Assembly (NCBI RefSeq): GCF_900129025.1
Contig: NZ_FQUM01000004.1
Span: 62,001-126,000 of the forward strand
DNA from: Mariniphaga anaerophila
GTDB taxonomy: Bacteria; Bacteroidota; Bacteroidia; Bacteroidales; Prolixibacteraceae
Reading direction: 5' to 3'
DNA length: 64,000 nucleotides
The position numbers were made by a program, and so were the translations under genes. The notes under the pieces were generated by a model. It was not told the DNA's origin and made no database searches. It saw only the letters and a list, made by a program, of their open reading frames with translations. Position 1 is the stretch's first letter. Every line of letters starts with the position of its first letter. Of the stretch, positions 30,113-39,362 are shown piece after piece.

Positions 30113-30585
30113 AGTTGATTTTTTTAGTTGAATGGGTAAATTTTTTGAAAAAAACGGGAAACATTACTAGAAAAATATTCGAGTATATATCATTGAATTG
30201 TGAAAACAGTATTGTTTGTTGAAAAAAGGCATTAAAGTCCAATAGAGCAGTTTTACCTATTTCTTAATTTGTTTGTGTTAAAAGTGTTCTCCCAAAGCTA
30301 CAACGTAATTTCCACTGGATTAATTTTTAAATTCTGGAAATAAGAAGCTTTTGTTTGTTTTTTGAGAAGTTATCTGAAAAAGAGATGTCAATTATATTTC
30401 TGAACCCCCTGTTAATACTGTACATGTACATTAGCATTGCCTTTTTTGTACGATAACACTCTATAGTTATTGAATAGCGAATATACTTTTGAGAGTTGAA
30501 AACTCACAGCTGGAGTTTTAATTTGTTTTTATTTAATGAGGATCAATTGAATTTAGATCAATGAAAAATCAAACGTTAAAAACCT
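30113..30585. promoter_or_regulatory. SusC upstream region with -7 element and 12-bp palindrome
   Basis: This 473-bp gap carries a perfect -7 element, TACTTTTG at 30484-30491, giving a leader of about 90 bases before susC. About 55 bases upstream of it is the perfect 12-bp palindrome TGTACATGTACA (30419-30430), a candidate operator for the HTCS or another regulator. No standard -33 TTTG is found at the right distance, as expected for an activated promoter. Confidence 0.5.
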
Positions 30586-33500
30586 ATGAAAAATGAATTA
30601 GTAGAAAAAAAAATCAGGGTGAGCCTGATACTTACTATTTTTTTTATGATTGGAAGCATGATACACGTATCTGCCTTGCCAAGTCATGCAGACGCGAGGA
30701 AAAATAGAAATTCCGTTCAGCAGCAATTACAGGTTTCGGGAAGAGTGACAGACTCAGATAATCATCCACTGCCTGGGGTTACTGTTATGATTAACAAAAC
30801 CACAACCGGGACCATTACAGACTTTGACGGTAATTATACGATAACAGTACCAAATGCAGGAATGGCAGAATTGGTTTTTTCTTTTGTTGGTTTCAATTCA
30901 CAAACTATTCAAGTGAGTGGAAGGACGGAAATTTCTGTTCAATTATCGGAAGCGCTGATAAATCTTGACGAGGTTGTTGTTGTTGGTTATGGTGAAATTA
31001 GCAAGCGTGACTTAACCGGTTCTGTAGCTAAAGTTGCTGAATCCGAAGCTGTCGCCCGGCAGTACAATAGTGTTGATGCCTTGCTTCAGGGACGTGCTAC
31101 TGGTGTGCAGGTTTCGTCTAATGCGGGCTCTCCTGGAGGAGCTATTAGCGTCCGTATTCGCGGAACCAACAGTTTGCGCGGGAACAATGAGCCATTATAT
31201 GTGATTGATGGCATTATTATTAATTCTGCTGCCGAAGATGTAACCAATGCCTCAACCGATTCAAATGAACTTCAGACCGATCAAAATGGGTTGACAGGGT
31301 TAAACCCCCGTGATATCGAAAGTATAGAAATATTGAAAGATGCCTCAGCGACTGCTATTTACGGTTCACGCGGTGCCAATGGAGTTGTTTTGATTACAAC
31401 AAAACAAGGAGATAAGGGGCATAGGACAAAAATCAATCTGTACAGCTCAGTCGAATTTAATTGGACTGCGAAGAATATTGACGTTTTAGATCCGATTGGT
31501 TTCGCCAAATATCAGAACGAGAGGAATGAATTTGAAGGCTCGAATTTGAATTATCAAATCAGTAATGACCAGGTATTTTCAATTACCTACGAAGGAGATG
31601 TACCTTTAGTCGGAACGACTCCTTTACAGCTAGTTAATTGGCAGGATGAAATTTATAAATTGAGCGTAAGCCATAATGAAGGTGTTTCTATTTCGGGGAG
31701 CAATAATAAAACAAATTATTACTTTTCCGCTGGTTATAATGACATTAATGGAATAGTAGAAACGACCAATATAAAGAAAGGAGATTTACGTTTAAACCTT
31801 AGTCAACAACTGTCGCCTAAGTTGAAAATGGACAACCGTATTGCATTTATGTATCAGGATGGAACTTTTGCCCAAGCGGGAAGTAAATCAGGAGGAGCTC
31901 GGAGTTTCACAAAACAGGTACTATTAAGCAAACCTATAATTGGTTTCGATCCGAATAATTCAGAAGAACTTGATCTTGGAATATCCAATCCTTATGCCTG
32001 GCTTTCCGATTTTGACGATCTTACCAAAGAAACAAGAGTAACTTTATCTTCTTCTTTTGAGTATGAAATACTAAAAGGGCTGAAATACACATTAAGAGGT
32101 GGATTGGATTACAGAAATAAAGAAAGAAGCCGATGGTATGGAAGTGAAGTTTATGTAGGCAATATGAACAATGGGCTTGCCAACTATTCTTATTTAAAAC
32201 GTTATTCTTATACTATTGATAATCTATTAATGTACAATAAAAAACTGGATGGCGGAGACAGAATTAATGCCACACTTGGTGTTACTTATGATGGAAGCGA
32301 AGTGGAGAATAAAGTTTATGAAGTTTCTGATTTTCCGGACAAAAGCCTTCGTGGGAGCTCTCCTCAATTAGGTCAGTTGATTCAGCAACCTCTGGCTCTG
32401 TTAAATGCAGATGAAGCGATTTTTTCTGCTTTGGGTAGGATTAATTACTCTTTGAAAGATCGTTACATCTTCACTGCTACTTTTAGGGCAGATCAATCAT
32501 CTAAATTTACAAAAGAAAATCAATGGGGGTATTTTCCCTCAGCTGCTTTTGCATGGCGGGCTAATGAAGAACAGTTTCTTAAAGACTTAGATATTTTTTA
32601 CAATTTGAAATTCAGGCTGGGGTGGGGGCAGACCGGAAATCAGGGAATTTCTCCTTACCAGACATTAGCTTCATACGCTACTAACTATTATACTAATGCC
32701 GCAGGAAATACTATTATAGGTAATTCTCCTGCACGCATTCCAAATAAAGAATTGACATGGGAAACAACCGATCAATATAATGCCGGAGTGGATGTATCTG
32801 TTTTTAAAGGACGGTTAAATGCTACCTTTGATGTTTACTATAAAAGAACGATTGATTTGCTTCAGGAGATAGAACTCGGGCCATCTAATGGTTTTGACAA
32901 AATGACCATTAATCGCGGGACTATTGAAAATAAAGGGCTTGAACTGGGTATTGACGGGACGCTCATTAATAAAAAAGACTTCTCTTTTGATATGGGTGGG
33001 CGTGTGGCTTTCAATCGAGGAAAAGTATTGGAGCTCGGACTAGACCCTACGCCTGTATGGAGAAATGGAGTTGAAACACATGTGGTTTATTACCAAGGCA
33101 ATGGCATTTCGTCAGGTCAATATTTGCATTTCCCGGTGAACGCATTTATGGAAGGAGAGGCTCTCGGGTTATTTTGGGGATACGAAACAAATGGAATATA
33201 TCTAGATGAAGAAGCAGCAATAGCTGGGCCAACATTTCAGGGAACCCCTAATCAAGCCGGTGATGTAATTTATGTTGACCATAATGGTGACGGGAATATT
33301 AGTGACGCAGATTTAACCATTGTTGGAGATCCAAATCCTGATTTTAGTTTTGGATTTGACTTTAATCTGAATTACAAGCAATTTAGTCTGAAAGTATTAT
33401 TTGATGGTGTTTACGGTAATGAAATAATTAACGGATATAATACGCAATTGGCTTTTCCAGAAGCGCAAGCTAACAACATTCTAAAAGATGCTTATGAAAA

Positions 33501-33831
33501 TGCATGGAGAACAGAAGCTCCTTCAGATAAATACCCAAGAATTGGTTATCGGTATTCATCAGCCGTTTTTTCCGACCGAATTGTAGAAGATGGATCGTAT
33601 TTGAGGTTAAATATTGTAACCTTGGGATATGACTTGCCTTTAAAATCAGGAAAGCTCTTTCAAAATGTTAATGTTTATGTATCGGGGCGTAACCTGTTTT
33701 ATATTACTAATTATAGTGGGTATGAACCCCAGGTTACCAGCTTTCTTCGCGATGGCACTATTATGGGTGTTGACTGGGTTGGTACACCTAATGTAAAGTC
33801 TGTGTTGTTTGGTATCAACGTTACATTTTAA
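30586..33831 (+). CDS. SusC/RagA-type TonB-dependent outer-membrane glycan transporter
   Basis: A 1081-residue protein. N-terminal signal (about 1-30), a carboxypeptidase-regulatory-like domain (about 47-122, VSGRVTDSDNHPLPGVTVMI), the SusC-type motif LDEVVVVGYG (127-136), a TonB plug domain (about 145-265, with VRIRGTNSLRGNNEPLYVID and IEILKDASATAIYGSRGANG) and a 22-strand barrel ending GINVTF. It imports oligosaccharides into the periplasm using energy from TonB-ExbB-ExbD, with SusD as the lid. The downstream susD starts 20 bases after its stop. This is the first gene of the PUL operon, likely under control of the HTCS. Confidence 0.96.
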   Translation: MKNELVEKKIRVSLILTIFFMIGSMIHVSALPSHADARKNRNSVQQQLQVSGRVTDSDNHPLPGVTVMINKTTTGTITDFDGNYTITVPNAGMAELVFSFVGFNSQTIQVSGRTEISVQLSEALINLDEVVVVGYGEISKRDLTGSVAKVAESEAVARQYNSVDALLQGRATGVQVSSNAGSPGGAISVRIRGTNSLRGNNEPLYVIDGIIINSAAEDVTNASTDSNELQTDQNGLTGLNPRDIESIEILKDASATAIYGSRGANGVVLITTKQGDKGHRTKINLYSSVEFNWTAKNIDVLDPIGFAKYQNERNEFEGSNLNYQISNDQVFSITYEGDVPLVGTTPLQLVNWQDEIYKLSVSHNEGVSISGSNNKTNYYFSAGYNDINGIVETTNIKKGDLRLNLSQQLSPKLKMDNRIAFMYQDGTFAQAGSKSGGARSFTKQVLLSKPIIGFDPNNSEELDLGISNPYAWLSDFDDLTKETRVTLSSSFEYEILKGLKYTLRGGLDYRNKERSRWYGSEVYVGNMNNGLANYSYLKRYSYTIDNLLMYNKKLDGGDRINATLGVTYDGSEVENKVYEVSDFPDKSLRGSSPQLGQLIQQPLALLNADEAIFSALGRINYSLKDRYIFTATFRADQSSKFTKENQWGYFPSAAFAWRANEEQFLKDLDIFYNLKFRLGWGQTGNQGISPYQTLASYATNYYTNAAGNTIIGNSPARIPNKELTWETTDQYNAGVDVSVFKGRLNATFDVYYKRTIDLLQEIELGPSNGFDKMTINRGTIENKGLELGIDGTLINKKDFSFDMGGRVAFNRGKVLELGLDPTPVWRNGVETHVVYYQGNGISSGQYLHFPVNAFMEGEALGLFWGYETNGIYLDEEAAIAGPTFQGTPNQAGDVIYVDHNGDGNISDADLTIVGDPNPDFSFGFDFNLNYKQFSLKVLFDGVYGNEIINGYNTQLAFPEAQANNILKDAYENAWRTEAPSDKYPRIGYRYSSAVFSDRIVEDGSYLRLNIVTLGYDLPLKSGKLFQNVNVYVSGRNLFYITNYSGYEPQVTSFLRDGTIMGVDWVGTPNVKSVLFGINVTF

Positions 33832-33851
33832 AAACTATTAAATTAAAAAAA

Positions 33852-35408
33852 ATGAACTTGAAAAAATATATAGTGAGCTTTTTGGCAATTTGTTCATTGC
33901 TTATTTCATGCAATTTGGAAGAGCATCCAACCTTCCCTTCAGCAGAAAGCCTTTTTAGTACATCCGCAGGGGCTAACACTGTTCTAAACGGAGTGTTTTC
34001 TGACATGAAAGATTATAGGTCTTATGGTGCTATTTATTATTTATTGACAGGCTATGGATCCGGTCTTTTTAATACAAATAAAGATGATGTTTTAACTACT
34101 ATTGCGGGGTTTAAGCCATTATCTTCAGAAGAGGTAATTGAAGTTTTTTGGAGAGGCTCTTATATGTCAATCGGGAGAACGAATGATTTGATTGATGGTC
34201 TTTCTTCGCAAGTTATAGAAGACGAGAAAGAAAAAGACAATATTCTTGGACAGGCTTATTTTCTGAGAGCCTTCTGCTATTTTAATTTGGTTCGTATCTA
34301 CGGAGGGGTTCCACTCATCACCAAGGTTGTTACAACATCCGAAATGAATTATCCCAGGGCTACAGAAGAAGCAATCTACGATCAGATTATTAGCGATGCA
34401 GAGATGGCGAAACAATTACTCCCCAAAAATGGCTCAAATACACCGGGAAGGCCTGCGAGTGAGGCCGCCAGCATGTTACTAGCCAAAGTCTACATGCAAC
34501 TGGCAGGGAATCAGACCGCCGGGGAGACCGATAATTGGCAGAAAGCCTATAACGAAGCAATGGAAGTATATGGCAAATATAGTCTGGTTGAAAACTACCG
34601 CTCGCTTTGGTATGAAGAAACAGGAAACAATACTAGTGAATCAATTTTTGAGATTCAGGCCAATGTAGAAAATCGCCTTCGTTTAGTACAGATTGGTACC
34701 GCTTCAAACGGCTTGGCTGGAAGAAACTCCTGGGGAAGGCTGAAACCAAACTTGGAATGTTATGATATGCACGAAGAACGATATCCGGGAGATCCTCGTT
34801 TCGAGTCGACTTTTGTTACTGAATACACGCAATACAATTCAAATGGAACCACTACTTTTAGGCAAACATATCCATTTTTTAAAAACCGTAATGATAAACC
34901 TAGAAGTTATCCTTGGTTATTTAAATACTATATTAAAAATACAACAGCACCAAATTGTGATACCGGACAAAACTGGATCGCTTTTCGATATGCAGAACTT
35001 TTACTGATGCTGGCTGAAATAAAGAATGAATTGAGCGGACCAAATGATGCCTACCAATATGTCAATGAAGTATTGGCCCGTGCGCGCAACTCTGCTCAGA
35101 CACCGACAGCAGAACCCGCAGATTGGTCAGGGATGAATCAGGAAGAATTTCGGGATGCCATTATGTTTGAATACAGGTATGAGTTATTGGGCGAAGGACA
35201 GGATTATTTTAAAGTTAGGAGAAGGGGGTATGAACATTTCAAAAAAAATGTTATTGAAATACATAATAGCCATCCGGGGTATGATTTTTCAAAAAGCAGG
35301 GATATTTTATATCCGGATAATTCCAGGATTATGCTCATGCCAATTTCTCAGTCTGAGATTATTGCTAATCCTAATATCAGTATTGAAGATCAGAACCCGG
35401 GTTATTAA
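33852..35408 (+). CDS. SusD/RagB-type surface glycan-binding lipoprotein
   Basis: A 518-residue lipoprotein. The signal peptide ends in a lipobox (LLISC, Cys near residue 20). The SusD_RagB fold is shown by the N-terminal part (FSTSAGANTVLNGVFSDM), the helical TPR-like scaffold (GQAYFLRAFCYFNLVRIYGG, ASMLLAKVYMQLAG) and the C-terminal domain (FRYAELLLMLAEIKNE, FEYRYELLGEGQDYFKVRR). It caps the SusC barrel on the cell surface and captures the glycan. Tandem placement after susC defines the PUL. A 32-bp perfect palindrome follows 29 bases after its stop. Confidence 0.96.
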   Translation: MNLKKYIVSFLAICSLLISCNLEEHPTFPSAESLFSTSAGANTVLNGVFSDMKDYRSYGAIYYLLTGYGSGLFNTNKDDVLTTIAGFKPLSSEEVIEVFWRGSYMSIGRTNDLIDGLSSQVIEDEKEKDNILGQAYFLRAFCYFNLVRIYGGVPLITKVVTTSEMNYPRATEEAIYDQIISDAEMAKQLLPKNGSNTPGRPASEAASMLLAKVYMQLAGNQTAGETDNWQKAYNEAMEVYGKYSLVENYRSLWYEETGNNTSESIFEIQANVENRLRLVQIGTASNGLAGRNSWGRLKPNLECYDMHEERYPGDPRFESTFVTEYTQYNSNGTTTFRQTYPFFKNRNDKPRSYPWLFKYYIKNTTAPNCDTGQNWIAFRYAELLLMLAEIKNELSGPNDAYQYVNEVLARARNSAQTPTAEPADWSGMNQEEFRDAIMFEYRYELLGEGQDYFKVRRRGYEHFKKNVIEIHNSHPGYDFSKSRDILYPDNSRIMLMPISQSEIIANPNISIEDQNPGY

Positions 35409-35437
35409 TTCATAGATTTTGGATAAAAGTAGGTGAA

Positions 35438-35469
35438 AAATATTAGGAGGGGTACCCCTCCTAATATTT
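35438..35469. terminator. 32-bp perfect palindrome between susD and the next gene
   Basis: A perfect, loop-free palindrome of 16+16 bp centred on GGTACC: the left half ends TTAGGAGGGGT and the right half mirrors it. As RNA it would form a very stable hairpin followed only by a weak AT-rich stretch, so it may partly terminate transcription or stabilise the susCD message, making susCD more abundant than the enzymes downstream. It could also be a protein-binding site. Confidence 0.65.
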
Positions 35470-35511
35470 AAAATTGTATTTAGTTGTGTAATTTCTTCTG
35501 ACAAAGTAATT

Positions 35512-36618
35512 ATGAAAAAACTTTCGAATTTAATAGAATTATCAAAAGTAAAGAATCGTTGCCAGAAAAGTAGTTGCTGGCTTTTTACAAAACAGATTGT
35601 TAAAACTGCTCATGTGAAACTTGTCTGGCTGTTAATAATACTTTCGTTATCATGTAGTGCTAACGAACCTGACAAAGGGGATTCTGGACATGGGGGTGTT
35701 TTGTTGTTTAAGTCCGGATTCGAAAATGGTGTAACCATCTCTTCTGATATGAATTATATCCATGGAGCAGATGAACATTATAAATGGGAGGCTACACCTT
35801 CATGGATCAGGGCTTCTAATTTTGTCTATTTGGTCAATGACACAGAGCATCTTCGTGATTTTATGGAATCGGCAATTATTAGTGCCCCAGGTCCAAACGG
35901 CAAAAAAACCAATGTGCTCTGCATGGCCAACAAAGCAGACGACCCGATGCACCAAGCTACCAGTCGAAATGAATACAGTTTTTTTTGTAAAAGTCCACCT
36001 GACGATTACAAAGAAGGCTACGTTCGATACTGGATGAAACTTCCGGATGATTTGGATAAGCGGATTCCTTTTGAAAAAGAATCATCATGGTATGTTATTA
36101 TGGAGTGGAAGGAACCTAACTCAGGCAATCGACTTTCCAAAGAAGAATGCAGGGATTGTTGCAATGCAAGCCAGGGAGGAACCAATAATTACCGGATAAA
36201 TATCAACCTAAGAAAAGATAAAAATTCAGATAAGCTACACTGGGATATCCGTGCTGAACACCCTCAACCCTGCCGGGTGGAGGAATGGACTTATGCTAGC
36301 AAAAATGTCAAAGTTTCATTGGGAGAATGGTTTTTGGTAGAAGCTTACATGAAGAAGGATGTAATTGATGGACGCTTATATTTTGCTGTTGACGGGGAAG
36401 TAGTTTTGGATACAGATATTGTCCGCCCGGTAGGATTTGAAGGAAGAACAGTGCATCCTGACAATCCCCTACCACTACATTTCTGGTCCCCATTGAAAAA
36501 CTATCATAATATGGAGTGGAATGCAAAAGGAGAAATTATTCATCTGTACGATGATTTTGAAATGTGGAGTAGTTTTCCTCCCGGACATCCGGCCTTGTTG
36601 ACAAAAAAACAGGAATGA
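35512..36618 (+). CDS. Secreted lipoprotein, jelly-roll fold, possible polysaccharide lyase
   Basis: A 368-residue protein with a long N-terminus (about 38 residues) before a hydrophobic segment ending in LSLSC, a good lipobox, so it is probably surface- or periplasm-anchored. The true start may be later, but the next ATG would cut the signal, so the given start is kept. The body looks like a concanavalin-type jelly roll of the polysaccharide lyase kind: FKSGFENGV at the front, YVRYWMKLPDD, SLGEWFLVEAYMKK, GRLYFAVDGEVVLDTD and IHLYDDFEMWSSF strands. These resemble PL families with a beta-jelly roll, but I cannot name a family or catalytic residues with confidence. It follows susD in the same operon, so it probably acts on the imported glycan or its surface-bound form. 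Confidence 0.6.
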   Translation: MKKLSNLIELSKVKNRCQKSSCWLFTKQIVKTAHVKLVWLLIILSLSCSANEPDKGDSGHGGVLLFKSGFENGVTISSDMNYIHGADEHYKWEATPSWIRASNFVYLVNDTEHLRDFMESAIISAPGPNGKKTNVLCMANKADDPMHQATSRNEYSFFCKSPPDDYKEGYVRYWMKLPDDLDKRIPFEKESSWYVIMEWKEPNSGNRLSKEECRDCCNASQGGTNNYRININLRKDKNSDKLHWDIRAEHPQPCRVEEWTYASKNVKVSLGEWFLVEAYMKKDVIDGRLYFAVDGEVVLDTDIVRPVGFEGRTVHPDNPLPLHFWSPLKNYHNMEWNAKGEIIHLYDDFEMWSSFPPGHPALLTKKQE

Positions 36619-36748
36619 AAAAACATAAAAATATTAGCAAAATAACTGCTCTAAAAAGCGGTCTGTCTTCTAATGAGTGGATAAACTGTAATTGCAGAGT
36701 AATTTCTCTCGTAAACATAAAATGTTGAATAATTAGAGTAGTTGATTG

Positions 36749-37429
36749 ATGAAAATTGTAATAATAATAATGATGATGATGTCTGTTGTGTCTGGCAAGA
36801 AAGAAAGGATCATTATTAAGGAATCTTTTGATTATCCAGATGGAAAACTACCTTCAATTTGGTGGAGCGAAGGGTGTGAAGCGGAATTGAAGGACGGACG
36901 ACTGTTTGTTGATGCTGACACTACTTCTTACAGAGCATCCACGATTTGGCTTGATCATGAATTGTCGGGAAGCTTAAAGATAGAATTCGATGCGCATATT
37001 GTAGCTTCCAGCGACAACGCTAATAATATTAACTGCTTTTTATTGTATTCTGATCCTGAAGGACGACCTCTTCGTGAAACAGCACAAGAACGGGAATGTG
37101 GCTCTTATGGGCTGTATCATGAGTTAAACGGATACATTTTTACCAATGTCGCCAATGGCGAAGAGTCGAATGTCCGGTTTAGAGTTAGGGACAACCCCGG
37201 TTTTTATCTGTTGAATGAAAACTACAGAGGCGAAACCAAAGCAGGGAAAACTTATCATATTAAAATTGAAAAGACAAATAGCCGTTTTCAGTACTGGATT
37301 AATGGTGAAAAAATTATAGATATGGAGGATAAATCTTATAACCCACTCTATAACAAAGGGCTTTTTGGATTCCGAACTTGGCATACAGCTATTTGGTGGG
37401 ATAATTTAGTAATTACTCAATTAGATTAA
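36749..37429 (+). CDS. Secreted concanavalin-like protein (DUF1961/DUF6250-like), unknown function
   Basis: A 226-residue protein; ATG at 36749 is used rather than the TTG immediately before it. A short hydrophobic, Met-rich signal segment (MKIVIIIMMMMSVVSG) leads to a single lectin-like beta-sandwich: ESFDYPDG, WWSEGCEAELKDGRLFVDA, LKIEFDAHIV, NCFLLYSDPEGRPL, YHIKIEKTNSRFQYWINGEKI and GLFGFRTWHTAIWWDNLVI. This matches the general pattern of DUF1961/DUF6250-type proteins often found in PULs. It could be a carbohydrate-binding protein or a lyase; no catalytic residues can be assigned. It lies 130 bases after the previous gene and two bases before the VOC gene. Confidence 0.65.
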   Translation: MKIVIIIMMMMSVVSGKKERIIIKESFDYPDGKLPSIWWSEGCEAELKDGRLFVDADTTSYRASTIWLDHELSGSLKIEFDAHIVASSDNANNINCFLLYSDPEGRPLRETAQERECGSYGLYHELNGYIFTNVANGEESNVRFRVRDNPGFYLLNENYRGETKAGKTYHIKIEKTNSRFQYWINGEKIIDMEDKSYNPLYNKGLFGFRTWHTAIWWDNLVITQLD

Positions 37430-37431
37430 TA

Positions 37432-38319
37432 ATGCAAAAATTGATAATAACCATAAAGAAAGCCCTGACTATTTTTTTGGGGGTGATGCTTTTGAGTATT
37501 ACAGAGATGTTGGCACAAGATATTAAACGTCCTCCGGTTTGGGGAGTAGCAAAAATGACCTTCTTAGTAAGTGATTTTAATATTGCTCGTTCATTTTATG
37601 GTGATTTTTTGGGCTACGAAGAAGCTTTCTCTTATCATACAGATCTAGGTAAAGTCATTTCATTTAAGGTGAACGACCGACAATTTCTCGAGTTTGTCGA
37701 AGATTCTCAGATAAAGAGAAAAAACAGTTTTGTTAGTGTTTCATTTCATTGCGATGATATCTCGGGAATGGAAGCTTATCTAAAATCAAGAGAGATTAAC
37801 ATCCTGAAAGAACATGGTTTAGACAATGCCGGAAATGAAGTTCTGTCTATTCAAAGCACTGAGTTCTATCAGATAGAGTTTATTAATTTCACAAAGAGTG
37901 GATTACATAAAAGGACAGCAACCCGTTTCTTGGGGAAAGAGCGCGTTGCTAATCGATTACATCACGCAGGTTTATACGTTTCAGATGTAGCAAAAGCAGA
38001 CTATTTGTTTCGTGATATATTGGGCTTTTGGGAAATGTGGCGGTTCAAAACAGCCAATGATATACGGCCTAACTTCATTTACATGGGAATACCTGATTGC
38101 ATCGAAAATATCGAATACCTTGTAACAGATGACAGCAACACATCACACCCCTGTTTCAAAGTCGAAGATATGCAAGAGATGATTTATGTGCTGAAGGAGA
38201 GGAGCGGTGGACGAAAAATTCCCCGCCCGATTATTGGCAAAGGAAACAGATGGTTATTAAATATGAAAAACGAGGACAACACTAAAGTTGAATTTACAGA
38301 ATCATTCACTGTGCGATAA
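37432..38319 (+). CDS. Secreted protein with two VOC (glyoxalase-like) domains
   Basis: A 295-residue protein with a signal peptide (about 1-29, ending MLAQ) and two vicinal-oxygen-chelate modules: residues about 36-150 (MTFLVSDFNIARSFYGDFLGY ... QFLEFVED) and about 175-290 (HHAGLYVSDVAKADYLFRDILGF ... IENIEYLV). VOC enzymes bind a metal with His/Glu ligands at the paired beta strands. The second module keeps the His (RLHHAGL) and Glu (NIEYLV); the first lacks the His at the equivalent strand. Most VOC proteins are cytoplasmic, so export is notable. The reaction is unknown. It starts two bases after the previous stop and is followed ten bases on by the aldo/keto reductase, so all three are translated from one message. 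Confidence 0.8.
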   Translation: MQKLIITIKKALTIFLGVMLLSITEMLAQDIKRPPVWGVAKMTFLVSDFNIARSFYGDFLGYEEAFSYHTDLGKVISFKVNDRQFLEFVEDSQIKRKNSFVSVSFHCDDISGMEAYLKSREINILKEHGLDNAGNEVLSIQSTEFYQIEFINFTKSGLHKRTATRFLGKERVANRLHHAGLYVSDVAKADYLFRDILGFWEMWRFKTANDIRPNFIYMGIPDCIENIEYLVTDDSNTSHPCFKVEDMQEMIYVLKERSGGRKIPRPIIGKGNRWLLNMKNEDNTKVEFTESFTVR

Positions 38320-38329
38320 AACTAAAACA

Positions 38330-39310
38330 ATGAAAAAAGAAATAACCAGGCGGGATTTTATTGTAGAAACTATTGGTGCGGGATTCGCGATAAGCGGAGT
38401 TGGAGCGCTTACTGCTTGTAACGAGAAAGATGCCAGGGGGCTTCCTACAACAGTACTAGGAAAAACCGGAGTGAGAGTTCCCTTGATGGCATTGGGTCTT
38501 GGAAGTCGCTTCTGTGAAATAGATGATCCGGAAGAATCCGATCAAATACTAAATTATGCGCTTGATAACGGATTGTATTACTGGGATACTGCTCATATTT
38601 ATGAAAATAATAAAAATGGCGTGATCAGTGAGGAGCGTATAGGCAGGATCGTTAAATATAGGAGAAAAGAAATTTTTCTTTCTACAAAAGTAACCAGTCG
38701 TGATCCAAATGAGGCAATGATGCAGATCGAAAAAAGTCTGAGACGACTGCAAACGGATCACCTGGATATTTTGAAGATACACAATATTAGAGATATGAAT
38801 GATGTAGACAAGGTAAGCGAGAAAGGAAATTTGGTCGATATTATTCAGAGAATGAAAGAGGAAGGAATTTGTCGTTTTATTGGTTTTTCGGGGCATATGG
38901 ATGCAGAAGCGATGATTGCGATGGCAGAGAGGTTTGATCTGGATACAATGCTTATTGCATTGAACCATTGGGGAAAAGTACGATTTCCGAGGGAAGAAAA
39001 GTCTCTGCCAATGGTTCGTAGTAAAGGTTTGGGAGTGATGGTAATGAAGGTTCTTCGTCCCCGAGATAGCGATCCGTCTATCAGCCCCAAAGAACTAATC
39101 AGGTACGGTCTTTCGCTAAAAGCAGCTCATGGTGCTGTGGTAGGCATAGACAGCATGAAGGTACTGCAAGAAAATATTAAGCTGTTAAAAAGTTTTGAAC
39201 CAATGACTTCTGAGGAAATGAAAACTATGACGGTTTGCTTGGATCCTTTTTTTCATCATAACAATATGCCTTGGATGACCCCTGGATATTGTGACGGTAA
39301 TTGGGCATAG
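38330..39310 (+). CDS. Tat-exported aldo/keto reductase
   Basis: A 326-residue protein from the ATG at 38330 (an earlier in-frame start would overlap the VOC gene). The N-terminus is a twin-arginine signal (TRRDFIVETIGAGFAISGVGAL) with a Cys in LTACN that could also be lipidated. The body is an aldo/keto reductase barrel: VPLMALGLGS, YYWDTAHIYENN (catalytic Asp and Tyr), FLSTKV (Lys) and LDILKIHNI (His), then MKEEGICRFIGFSGH. These enzymes reduce carbonyls or oxidise alcohols with NAD(P)H; Tat export implies folding with its cofactor in the cytoplasm before export. Its pairing with a secreted VOC protein suggests an extracytoplasmic sugar modification. A substrate cannot be named. Confidence 0.88.
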   Translation: MKKEITRRDFIVETIGAGFAISGVGALTACNEKDARGLPTTVLGKTGVRVPLMALGLGSRFCEIDDPEESDQILNYALDNGLYYWDTAHIYENNKNGVISEERIGRIVKYRRKEIFLSTKVTSRDPNEAMMQIEKSLRRLQTDHLDILKIHNIRDMNDVDKVSEKGNLVDIIQRMKEEGICRFIGFSGHMDAEAMIAMAERFDLDTMLIALNHWGKVRFPREEKSLPMVRSKGLGVMVMKVLRPRDSDPSISPKELIRYGLSLKAAHGAVVGIDSMKVLQENIKLLKSFEPMTSEEMKTMTVCLDPFFHHNNMPWMTPGYCDGNWA

Positions 39311-39362
39311 AATAGTTTAAAAAAGTGAATATAAATTGAATTTCAGTAAAATCAATATTCTG

